Source: Actinomadura chibensis NBRC 106107 (GTDB lineage Bacteria > Actinomycetota > Actinomycetes > Streptosporangiales > Streptosporangiaceae). Taken from it: a stretch of DNA of 64,000 bases. Shown piece by piece: positions 34,781 through 42,068 of the stretch. Both the position numbers and the translations under genes were made by a program. Every line of letters starts with the position of its first letter. Within the stretch, counting starts at the first letter, position 1. The stretch spans positions 24,263 through 88,262 of the forward strand of contig NZ_BCQP01000022.1 in the NCBI RefSeq assembly GCF_001552135.1, written 5' to 3'. The notes under the pieces are model-generated. The model worked only from the letters and a program-made list of their open reading frames with translations, was not told where the DNA came from and made no database searches.

Positions 34781-35604
34781 GCGATCCCCTCCTCGACCCG
34801 CTCCTCGACCCGCTCCTCGACCCGCTCCTCGACCCGCTCCTCGACCGCGACCCGGACGGGACGCGGCCCGCGCGGCGGGTGGACGGGCGCGCCGTCCGCG
34901 ACCGCGCCGGGCACCAGCTCCAGCGGCGGCCGGACGGCCTCGTCCGGCCGGACCGTGCCGTCGGGCGCGGGCAGCCAGAGCGCGGCGCGCCGCCCGGCGC
35001 CGGGCGCGTCGCGGCCCTCGGCGACGACCTGGACGCGGCGGCCGGTGAGCCGCCCGTGCCCGTCGCCGAGGCCGTCCCAGACCGCGTCCTCCACGTGCAG
35101 GCGCAGCCGGACGCCGGGCCACTCGCGGGCGAACGCGCCGGTCAGCGTGAGGACGCAGCCGTGCCTGCGGGCGAGCGCCGACAGCCGCCGCACGGCCGCC
35201 GCCCCCGGCCGCTCCGGCGGGCACAGCAGCACCAGCTCGACGGCCTCGCAGAGCGCGGCGACCACGTCGGGCCAGCGGTCGCCCGGGTCGTCGACGAGCA
35301 GGAGCCGCTCGGGCGCCGCACCCATCCCGGCGGCGGCGAGGACGCCGAAGCCGGGGACGCCGACCACCCCGCACCAGCCGCCCTCGCCGTCCTCGCCGCC
35401 GTGCCGGGACACGCCCGCGACGAGTGCCAGCCCGAGCGACGCCGCGCCCGGCCCGCCGAGCCCGACGACCGAGCCCGGCCGCAGCCCGCCGCCCGGGACG
35501 ACGGTCCGCAGCGCGGGCAGCACCGGCACCGCCGCCGGCGCCGAGAAGGCGCCCGGGGCCGCGCCCAGCGCGGCCGCGAGGTCCCGCGGCGCGGCCTCCG
35601 GCAC
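34777..35604 (-). CDS. imuA: ImuA' (RecA/SulA-like) mutasome protein
   Basis: The 275-residue protein is the actinobacterial ImuA' type: a RecA-like core without a full Walker A (PGSVVGLGGPGAASLGLALVAG), then VELVLLCPPERPGAAAVRRLSALARRHGCVLTLTG (interrupted family core). The C-terminus ends in a run of four Val-Glu-Glu-Arg repeats from a 12-bp DNA tandem repeat. It binds ImuB and helps DnaE2-dependent mutagenesis. I chose the GTG at 35604, preceded by GGGGAGGGA. A perfect LexA box lies 37 bp upstream. First gene of the SOS operon. Confidence 0.9.
   Translation of the reverse strand: MPEAAPRDLAAALGAAPGAFSAPAAVPVLPALRTVVPGGGLRPGSVVGLGGPGAASLGLALVAGVSRHGGEDGEGGWCGVVGVPGFGVLAAAGMGAAPERLLLVDDPGDRWPDVVAALCEAVELVLLCPPERPGAAAVRRLSALARRHGCVLTLTGAFAREWPGVRLRLHVEDAVWDGLGDGHGRLTGRRVQVVAEGRDAPGAGRRAALWLPAPDGTVRPDEAVRPPLELVPGAVADGAPVHPPRGPRPVRVAVEERVEERVEERVEERVEEGIA
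34789..34848 (-). repeat. 12-bp tandem repeat, four exact copies plus one variant, at the imuA'-imuB junction
   Basis: The minus-strand unit CGGGTCGAGGAG encodes part of Val-Glu-Glu-Arg and contains GAGGAG, a Shine-Dalgarno sequence. The copy nearest imuB (34789-34800) continues as GAGGAGGGG five bases before the imuB GTG and is therefore its ribosome site. Copy-number change would stay in frame for imuA'. Confidence 0.9.
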
Positions 35605-35640
35605 GGTCGTCCCTCCCCTCTCACGCCCCACCGCACAATC

Positions 35641-35656
35641 TCGAACACAGGTTCGA
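35641..35656. promoter_or_regulatory. LexA (SOS) box of imuA'-imuB-dnaE2
   Basis: TCGAACACAGGTTCGA fits the actinobacterial SOS box TCGAAC-N4-GTTCGA exactly. On the minus strand it sits between a consensus -35 TTGACA (35666-35661) and the likely -10 region (GAGATT). LexA bound here would block the operon until DNA damage. Confidence 0.9.
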
Positions 35657-35700
35657 CGATTGTCAAGTTCTCGCAGGTCACGCGGTGGAGTGGAAGGCGG

Positions 35701-35729
35701 CGCAAAGCCCGATGCCATCGGGCTTTGCG
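35701..35729. promoter_or_regulatory. Perfect 29-bp inverted repeat upstream of mtnA
   Basis: CGCAAAGCCCGAT and ATCGGGCTTTGCG are fully complementary around a GCC loop: 13 bp of stem. It ends 35 bp before the mtnA start, in the gap between divergent imuA' and mtnA, so it is not at a gene end. It may be an operator or a leader hairpin in the mtnA mRNA. Confidence 0.6.
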
Positions 35730-35764
35730 GACTCGCGGGACATTCCGCCGGGCATCATGGAGGC

Positions 35765-36802
35765 ATGACGACCGATGTGCGGACCATCGAGTGGACCGGC
35801 GACGCGCTCCGCCTGCTCGACCAGACCGTCCTGCCGGGCCGGGTGGAGTACCTGACCGTCCGGGACGTGGACGCGCTCGTCGGCGCGATCCGGCGGCTGG
35901 CCGTCCGGGGCGCGCCCGCGCTCGGCGTGGCGGGCGCGTTCGGCGTCGCGCTCGCGGTCCGGCAGGCCGCCCGGGAGGGCTGGGACGACGCCCGCCGCGA
36001 CGCCGCGATCGCCCGCGTCCGCACGGCCCGCCCGACGGCGGTGAACCTCGCCGCCGGGGTCGACCGCGTCCTGCCGTTCGTCGCGAAGGGGGCGGACGCG
36101 GTCGCGGCGGAGGCGCAGGCCGTCCTGGACGAGGACGTCCGCGGCAACCGCGCCATCGGCGTCCTCGGCGCGGACTGGATCCTCGCCCGGACGGGCGGCG
36201 ACCGGCCGCTGCGCGTCCTCACGCACTGCAACGCCGGGGCCCTCGCCACGGCCGGGTGGGGGACGGCGCTCGGCGTCGTCCGGGAACTGCACGGGCGGAG
36301 CCGCGTCGACACCGTCTACGCCGACGAGACGCGCCCCCTCCTCCAGGGCTCCCGGCTCACCGCGTGGGAACTGCGCCAGGCCGGGATCCCGTGCGTCGTG
36401 CAGGCGGACGCGGCGGCGCCGAGCACGATCCTGCGCGGCCTCGTCGACGTCGCGGTCATCGGCGCCGACCGCGTCGCCGCCAACGGCGACACCGCCAACA
36501 AGATCGGCTCACTGGGCGTCGCGCTGGCCTGCCGGGCCGCCGGGATCCCGTTCGTCGTCGCCGCGCCGTGGAGCACCGTCGACCTGGCCCTCCCGGACGG
36601 GACGGGCGTCCCGATCGAGGAGCGTCCGGCCGAGGAGATCCTCGCCTGGAACGGCGCGCCGACCGCCCCGGACGGGGTGGAGGCGTTCAACCCCGCGTTC
36701 GACGTGACGCCCGCCCGTCTCGTGACCGCGCTGGTCACCGAGACGGGCGTGCTGGAGGTGTCGTCCGGCGACACCCCCCGTCACGTCAGGAGCGGCGCCT
36801 AG
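35765..36802 (+). CDS. mtnA: S-methyl-5-thioribose-1-phosphate isomerase
   Basis: The 345-residue protein matches MtnA along its length: RRLAVRGAPALGVAGAFG, the catalytic cysteine in LTHCNAGALATAGWG (about residue 154) and catalytic Asp in VIGADRVAANGD (about 232), then NKIGSLGVAL. It converts methylthioribose-1-phosphate to methylthioribulose-1-phosphate in methionine salvage. GGAGG precedes the ATG. No other salvage gene is in the window. Its TAG overlaps the convergent peptidase stop in the shared palindrome CTAG. The perfect inverted repeat upstream suggests specific regulation. Confidence 0.93.
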   Translation: MTTDVRTIEWTGDALRLLDQTVLPGRVEYLTVRDVDALVGAIRRLAVRGAPALGVAGAFGVALAVRQAAREGWDDARRDAAIARVRTARPTAVNLAAGVDRVLPFVAKGADAVAAEAQAVLDEDVRGNRAIGVLGADWILARTGGDRPLRVLTHCNAGALATAGWGTALGVVRELHGRSRVDTVYADETRPLLQGSRLTAWELRQAGIPCVVQADAAAPSTILRGLVDVAVIGADRVAANGDTANKIGSLGVALACRAAGIPFVVAAPWSTVDLALPDGTGVPIEERPAEEILAWNGAPTAPDGVEAFNPAFDVTPARLVTALVTETGVLEVSSGDTPRHVRSGA

Positions 36803-38925
36803 GAGCCGAGCGTGCGGGTGGCCGCGCGCAGGCTCTCGTAGAGCAGCCCCTCGTACTTCTTCGCGGTCGGGACGTCCTTGTCGACGAACAGCGCGTCGTA
36901 CAGCGCGGGCAGCCGCTGCGTCGCGTAGCCGGTGTCGATGCCGGGCGCGTAGATCTGGTGCCTGTACCAGGGGCGCCCGGGCAGGCCCGCGTCGGTCAGC
37001 AGGTCGCGCTCGGCCTGCATCAGCCTGGCGTTCAGGCCGCGGAACGCGGCCGTGTCGCCCTTGCGGAGCGCCTCGTCCGCGCGCGCCTGGAGGGCCCGCG
37101 CGGCGTCCTCCCACTTCTTCGCCTGCGCGACGCCGCGGGACACGTCCACGACGACCGACCCGAGCCGCTTGCGCTGCTCGTCGGCGAAGTCGGCGAGGTA
37201 GGTCGCCGTCTCCGCCGCGTAGGGGCGGTACCCGAGCTGGACCACGTCCGCGTTGGCCAGCCGCAGCGTCGTGATGCCGACCAGCCGCGACATCGCCGCG
37301 TGGTACTCCCAGGTCGGGTCGCCGAAGTGCGACATCCAGTAGAAGTCGTCGCAGGAGCAGTGGTACTGGCCGGAGCTCCCCGTCGAGGACGCGCTCAGGT
37401 CGAGGGCGGGCACGCCGTACCGCTGGAAGAACGCCTGGAAGTCGGAGCCGCCGCCGATGCGCCCGATCGGCGTCTTCCCGTTGTTCTGCGCCTTCCACGC
37501 GTCGTAGAGGGTGCCGTCCGTGCCGGGCCAGCGCACCTCCTTGGTCGCGTCGATGACGGACTGGTCGAGCGCGGGCGTCGTCGCCGGGCCGAAGTTCGAG
37601 CCCCCGGCGCCGTCCATGTTCACGTAGGCGACGGCGTTGCGGAGCCGACCGGCCTGCTGCTCGGCGTACTCGGTGGAGCCGAACAGGCCGTACTCCTCAC
37701 CGTCCCAGGTCGCGAGGACGATGGTGCGCTTGGGCCGCCAGCCCTTCTTCAGGAGCGCGCCGAGGCCGCGTCCGATCTGCAGGACGTTCTCCGCCCCGGA
37801 CAGGTTGTCGCTGCTCCCGTACGCCCACGAGTCGTGGTGCCCGCCGAGAATGACCTCCTGCTCGGGGTGCTCGCTGCCGGGAATGCGGACGGTCACGTCC
37901 CACAGCGGACGCACCTGGAACTCGTTCTCCAGGTTCAGGTGGACCTTCGTCCCGCCCGGCCCGAACCGGTACGCGAACGGCAGGCCGCCCTGCCATTCCT
38001 TCGGCGCCTCCGCGCCCTTCAGCGCGCGCAGCAGCGGTTCGGCGGCGCCGTAGGAGATCGGCGTCGTCGGGATGAGGCCCTTCGTCATCGGGGCCTTCGA
38101 CGCCGGAACGCGTTTCGCGCCCTTCACCGACGGCCAGCCGGGCGTCTGCGGGTCGCCCGCGGCGAGCTGGATCTGCGCGATGCTGCCGCGCTGGATGCCG
38201 TCCGAAGGCCGCCACGGGCCCTCCGGGTACACCTTTCCCCTGGTGAACCCGTCGTCGGCGGGGTCGGAGTAGATGAGCACGCCCTTCGCGCCGTGCCGCG
38301 CCGCCTCGCGCGGCTTGATGCCGCGGAACGTCGCGCCGTACCGGATCAGCGCGATCTTCCCCTTGACGGAGACGCCCTTCTCCTCAAGGAGCGCGAAATC
38401 CTGCGGGCGGCCGTAATTGGCGTACACGACTTCGCCCCGGACGTCCCCGGACGGCGACATGCCGTTGTGGCCGGGAATGACGTCGTCGAAATGCTTCTGC
38501 CAGGGGCGCTTCTTCTCCTTCACCGGCAGCGACAGCCGCTCCGGCGCGGTCATCTCGACCTGGACGCGCTTCGGCATCGAGAGATAGGCGTAATAGGTCT
38601 TGATCTCGGGCTTGAGCCCGTAGGACCGGAAGTGCTTGACGATGCGCTGCACGCGCCGCCAGTCACCGGTCGTCGTGGTGAGCCCCGGCTCCGCCGACAG
38701 CTCGGCGTCGAGATCGCGGGCCACCGCGGGCGAGGGGACGGCGGCGAACGCCTTCTCGTACTGCCGCTGCCATTTCGCTCCGGCCGCGGTGAAACCGGGG
38801 ATTGGATCGTTCCCACCCGGTGGGGCGGACGGCGCGGCGGCGGCGGGGAGCGCGGACAGGGCGAGGGTCAGGGACACGGCCGAGGCGGCCAGCGCCGCCA
38901 GGGCCGGGGTGCGGGAGCGGAGCAC
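36799..38925 (-). CDS. Secreted M28 peptidase, glutamate carboxypeptidase II-like
   Basis: The 708-residue protein has a Sec signal peptide (ALAALAASAVSLTLALSALPAAAAPS). It follows the transferrin-receptor/PSMA plan: a protease-associated domain (VVYANYGRPQDFALLEEKG), an M28 zinc domain (ILGGHHDSWAYGSSDN with His and Asp ligands, catalytic Glu in WDGEEYGLFGS) and a C-terminal TFR-dimerisation-like helical domain. It should remove C-terminal acidic residues from peptides outside the cell. No lipobox. Convergent with mtnA, sharing the CTAG stop overlap, and divergent from the helicase gene by 113 bp. Confidence 0.92.
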   Translation of the reverse strand: MLRSRTPALAALAASAVSLTLALSALPAAAAPSAPPGGNDPIPGFTAAGAKWQRQYEKAFAAVPSPAVARDLDAELSAEPGLTTTTGDWRRVQRIVKHFRSYGLKPEIKTYYAYLSMPKRVQVEMTAPERLSLPVKEKKRPWQKHFDDVIPGHNGMSPSGDVRGEVVYANYGRPQDFALLEEKGVSVKGKIALIRYGATFRGIKPREAARHGAKGVLIYSDPADDGFTRGKVYPEGPWRPSDGIQRGSIAQIQLAAGDPQTPGWPSVKGAKRVPASKAPMTKGLIPTTPISYGAAEPLLRALKGAEAPKEWQGGLPFAYRFGPGGTKVHLNLENEFQVRPLWDVTVRIPGSEHPEQEVILGGHHDSWAYGSSDNLSGAENVLQIGRGLGALLKKGWRPKRTIVLATWDGEEYGLFGSTEYAEQQAGRLRNAVAYVNMDGAGGSNFGPATTPALDQSVIDATKEVRWPGTDGTLYDAWKAQNNGKTPIGRIGGGSDFQAFFQRYGVPALDLSASSTGSSGQYHCSCDDFYWMSHFGDPTWEYHAAMSRLVGITTLRLANADVVQLGYRPYAAETATYLADFADEQRKRLGSVVVDVSRGVAQAKKWEDAARALQARADEALRKGDTAAFRGLNARLMQAERDLLTDAGLPGRPWYRHQIYAPGIDTGYATQRLPALYDALFVDKDVPTAKKYEGLLYESLRAATRTLGS

Positions 38926-39038
38926 CAGGGATACCTCCGGGTCGCTCGGTACGGGTGCGCCCGGAACGTACGTCGCGCCCGGCCCAAGATCTAGATCACC
39001 TGCCGGATCCGGCCATCCTGTCGGCCCGATCGGTCATC

Positions 39039-41282
39039 ATGGTGATCGTGCCGACCTCGCCGCCGCCCGCCGCCACGCCGCGTCCGGCGGAGCTTGACGC
39101 GGTCTTGGAGAGGATCACATACGCCAACGAGGACACCGGCTACACCGTGGCGCGCGTCGCGACCGCCAAGACCGGGAGCGACCTGCTGACCGTCGTCGGG
39201 GCGCTGCTCGGCGCGCAGGTCGGGGAGAGCCTGCGGCTCGTCGGCCGGTGGCGCTCGCACCCGAAGTACGGGCGGCAGTTCGAGGTCGAGTCGTACACGA
39301 CCGTCCTGCCGGCGACGATCCAGGGCATCCGCCGCTACCTCGGCTCCGGCATGATCAAGGGGATCGGCCCGGTGATGGCCGACCGGATGGTCGGCCATTT
39401 CGGCACCGACATCCTGCGCGTCATCGAGGAGGAGCCGGAGCGGCTCGTCGAGGTCCCCGGCCTCGGCCCCAAGCGGACGAAGCGCATCGGCGAGGCGTGG
39501 GAGGAGCAGAAGGCCATCAAGGAGGTGATGGTCTTCCTCCAGGGCGTCGGGGTGTCGACGTCCCTGGCCGTCCGCATCTACAAGCAGTACGGGGACGCGT
39601 CGATCGAGACCGTCCGCAAGGAGCCGTACCGGCTCGCGTCGGACGTGTGGGGCATCGGGTTCAAGACCGCCGACACGATCGCGCAGGCCGTCGGCATCCC
39701 GCACGACAGCCCGGAGCGGATCAAGGCGGGCCTCCAGTACACGCTGTCCGAGGCGGCCGACGACGGGCACTGCTTCCTGCCGGAGCCGAACCTCGTCACG
39801 GCGGCGGAGAAGATCCTCGGCGTCGCGCGGGAGCTGATCGTCCCGGCGCTGGACGAGCTGGCCCGCGACGAGGGCGTCGTCCGCGAGCCCATCCCCGGCG
39901 ACGGGGACGACGCCGCGACGATCCCGGCCGTGTACCTCGTCCCGTTCCACCGCGCGGAGCGGTCCCTCGCGCGCGGCCTGCTCGACCTCCTCCACGCGAA
40001 GGACGACCGGCTCAAGGCGTTCGCCGACGTCGACTGGGGCCGCGCGCTGCCGTGGCTGAGGAAGCGCACCGGGCAGGAGCTCGCGCCCGAGCAGGAGGAG
40101 GCCGTCAGGCTGGCGCTGACGTCCAAGGTCGCGGTGCTGACCGGCGGGCCGGGCTGCGGCAAGAGCTTCACCGTCCGGTCGGTGGTCGAGCTGGCCGCCG
40201 CGAAGCACGCGAAGATCGTCCTGGTGGCGCCGACCGGGCGGGCCGCCAAGCGGCTCGCCGAGCTGACCGGGCACGAGGCGGCGACCGTCCACCGGCTGCT
40301 CCAGCTCCAGCCCGGCGGCGACCCGAAGTTCGACCAGGACCACCCGCTCGACGCCGACCTCGTCGTGGTGGACGAGAGCTCCATGGTCGACCTGATCCTC
40401 GCGAACAAGCTGGTGAAGGCGGTCCCGCGCGGCGCGCACCTGCTGCTCGTCGGGGACGTCGACCAGCTCCCGTCCGTCGGCGCGGGCGAGGTGCTCGCCG
40501 ACCTGCTCGGCGCGGAGCCGATCCCGCGCGTCCGGCTGACGAAGGTGTTCCGGCAGGCGCAGCGGTCCGGGATCGTCGTGAACGCGCACCGCGTCAACTC
40601 CGGCGAGCATCCGCGCACGACGGGCTTCCCCGACTTCTTCCTGTTCCCGTGCGAGGAGCAGGACGAGGCCGCCGAGCTGACCGTGGACGTCGTCGCGAAC
40701 CGCATCCCGCGCAGGTTCGGCCTCGACCCGCGCCGCGACGTCCAGGTCCTCGCGCCCATGCACCGGGGCGCGGCCGGGGCGGGCGCGCTGAACGCCCTGC
40801 TTCAGGAGGCGCTGACCCCGCACGACGACGCGCGCCCCGAACGCCGCTACGGCGGCCGCGTCTTCCGCGTCGGCGACAAGGTCACCCAGCTCCGCAACAA
40901 CTACGACAAGGGCGAGGCGGGCGTCTTCAACGGGACGGTCGGCGTCGTGACGTCGGTGTCCCTGGAGGAGCAGTCGCTGACCGTCCTCACCGACGAGGAC
41001 GAGAGCGTCGACTACGCCTTCGACGAACTGGACGAGCTGGCCCACGCCTACGCCATCACCATCCACCGGTCGCAGGGCAGCGAGTACCCGGCGGTCGTCG
41101 TCCCGCTGACGACCGGGGCGTGGATGATGCTGCGCCGCAACCTCCTCTACACCGGGATCACGCGGGCCAAGAAGCTGGTCGTGCTGGTGGGGTCGCGGCG
41201 GGCGCTCGCCGCCGCCGTCCGCACGGCGGGCGCGGGACGCCGCCACACCGCCCTCGCCCACCGCCTGTCGCGCCCGGCGTAG
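39039..41282 (+). CDS. recD2: RecD2-type ATP-dependent DNA helicase
   Basis: The 747-residue protein has the RecD2 layout: N-terminal OB-like region, helix-hairpin-helix pair (GIGPVMADRM, VPGLGPKRTKRI), then an SF1B helicase core with Walker A TGGPGCGKSFT near residue 367, DEF-box VVVDESSMVD, LLLVGDVDQLPSVGAG, and the C-terminal UvrD-like end AYAITIHRSQGSEYPAV with LLYTGITRAKK. It unwinds DNA 5' to 3' without RecB or RecC. I chose the ATG at 39039; a GTG at 39042 and GTG at 39048 are also possible, as no clear ribosome site is visible. Confidence 0.92.
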   Translation: MVIVPTSPPPAATPRPAELDAVLERITYANEDTGYTVARVATAKTGSDLLTVVGALLGAQVGESLRLVGRWRSHPKYGRQFEVESYTTVLPATIQGIRRYLGSGMIKGIGPVMADRMVGHFGTDILRVIEEEPERLVEVPGLGPKRTKRIGEAWEEQKAIKEVMVFLQGVGVSTSLAVRIYKQYGDASIETVRKEPYRLASDVWGIGFKTADTIAQAVGIPHDSPERIKAGLQYTLSEAADDGHCFLPEPNLVTAAEKILGVARELIVPALDELARDEGVVREPIPGDGDDAATIPAVYLVPFHRAERSLARGLLDLLHAKDDRLKAFADVDWGRALPWLRKRTGQELAPEQEEAVRLALTSKVAVLTGGPGCGKSFTVRSVVELAAAKHAKIVLVAPTGRAAKRLAELTGHEAATVHRLLQLQPGGDPKFDQDHPLDADLVVVDESSMVDLILANKLVKAVPRGAHLLLVGDVDQLPSVGAGEVLADLLGAEPIPRVRLTKVFRQAQRSGIVVNAHRVNSGEHPRTTGFPDFFLFPCEEQDEAAELTVDVVANRIPRRFGLDPRRDVQVLAPMHRGAAGAGALNALLQEALTPHDDARPERRYGGRVFRVGDKVTQLRNNYDKGEAGVFNGTVGVVTSVSLEEQSLTVLTDEDESVDYAFDELDELAHAYAITIHRSQGSEYPAVVVPLTTGAWMMLRRNLLYTGITRAKKLVVLVGSRRALAAAVRTAGAGRRHTALAHRLSRPA

Positions 41283-41321
41283 CGTCCGCCGCGAATGCCG
41301 AATTCCCGGTATTGACAGTTC

Positions 41322-41354
41322 AGTGATCATTTTCAGAATGAGGAGATGATCACT
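41322..41354. promoter_or_regulatory. Inverted repeat spanning the ribosome site and start codon of the deacetylase gene
   Basis: AGTGATCAT (41322-41330) and ATGATCACT (41346-41354) are perfectly complementary. The 15-base loop holds the likely -10 CAGAAT and the GAGGAG ribosome site, and the start ATG is the first triplet of the right arm. TTGACA lies just upstream (41312-41317). It can be a repressor operator over the core promoter or an RNA hairpin that hides the start codon. Confidence 0.6.
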
Positions 41355-42068
41355 AAAGCTCCCTCCCGCCGGGCCCGGCTGGCCGCCGCCGTGCTCGGGA
41401 CCGCCGTCGCCGTGTCCGTCGCGGTGTCCGGCGCGACCGGGTTCGCCGCCGCCCCGCCCGCCTCCCACCGCTGTACCGGCGGTTTCGTGGGCCTGACCTA
41501 CGACGACGGGCCGACGACGGGGTTCACCGCGACCCTGCTGTCGACGCTGCGGAAGAACGGCCTCCAGGCCACGCTGTTCAATATCGGGCAGCACGCGCAG
41601 AACAATCCGTCGCTGGTCAGGGCGGAGAAGAAGGCCGGAATGCCGATCGGCAACCACAGTTGGACGCATCCGCACCTCACCCAGATGACGCAGGACGAAA
41701 TGCTGTCGGAACTGCGACGCACGCAGGAGGCCGTCAAGCAGATCACCGGCAGGGCGCCGAGACTCTTCCGCCCCCCGTACGGCGAGACCAACGAGACGTT
41801 GAAGGCGGTCGAGCGGCAGCTCGGCCTCACCGAGGTCATCTGGGACGTCGACACCCAGGACTGGAACGGCGCGACCGCCGAGCAGATCGTCGAGCGGGCG
41901 GGCACGCTCCAGGACGGGCAGATCATCCTCATGCACGACGGCTATCCGGCGACGATCGAAGCCATTCCGGGGATCGCCGCGAACCTCAGGAGCCGCGGCA
42001 TGTGCGCCGTCCCGCTGTCGCCGAGGACCGGGCGGCCCGGCCCGCCGGAGCCGCCGGTCAGTCCTTGA
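41346..42068 (+). CDS. Secreted polysaccharide deacetylase, CE4 (NodB) family
   Basis: The 240-residue protein has a signal peptide (RLAAAVLGTAVAVSVAVSGATGFAAA) and all five NodB motifs: TYDDGP (catalytic base and metal Asp), NHSWTHPHL (metal His pair), RPPYGETN, DVDTQDWNG and ILMHDG (catalytic His). It should remove acetyl groups from chitin oligomers, peptidoglycan or xylan outside the cell. The C-terminus overlaps the convergent solute-binding gene by 11 bp. The start region lies in a long inverted repeat with an overlapping promoter, so expression is probably tightly controlled. Confidence 0.92.
   Translation: MITKAPSRRARLAAAVLGTAVAVSVAVSGATGFAAAPPASHRCTGGFVGLTYDDGPTTGFTATLLSTLRKNGLQATLFNIGQHAQNNPSLVRAEKKAGMPIGNHSWTHPHLTQMTQDEMLSELRRTQEAVKQITGRAPRLFRPPYGETNETLKAVERQLGLTEVIWDVDTQDWNGATAEQIVERAGTLQDGQIILMHDGYPATIEAIPGIAANLRSRGMCAVPLSPRTGRPGPPEPPVSP

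Noticed and set aside
34789..34848. CRISPR-like array
   Set aside because: The 12-bp units are contiguous with no spacers and are part of the ImuA' coding sequence.
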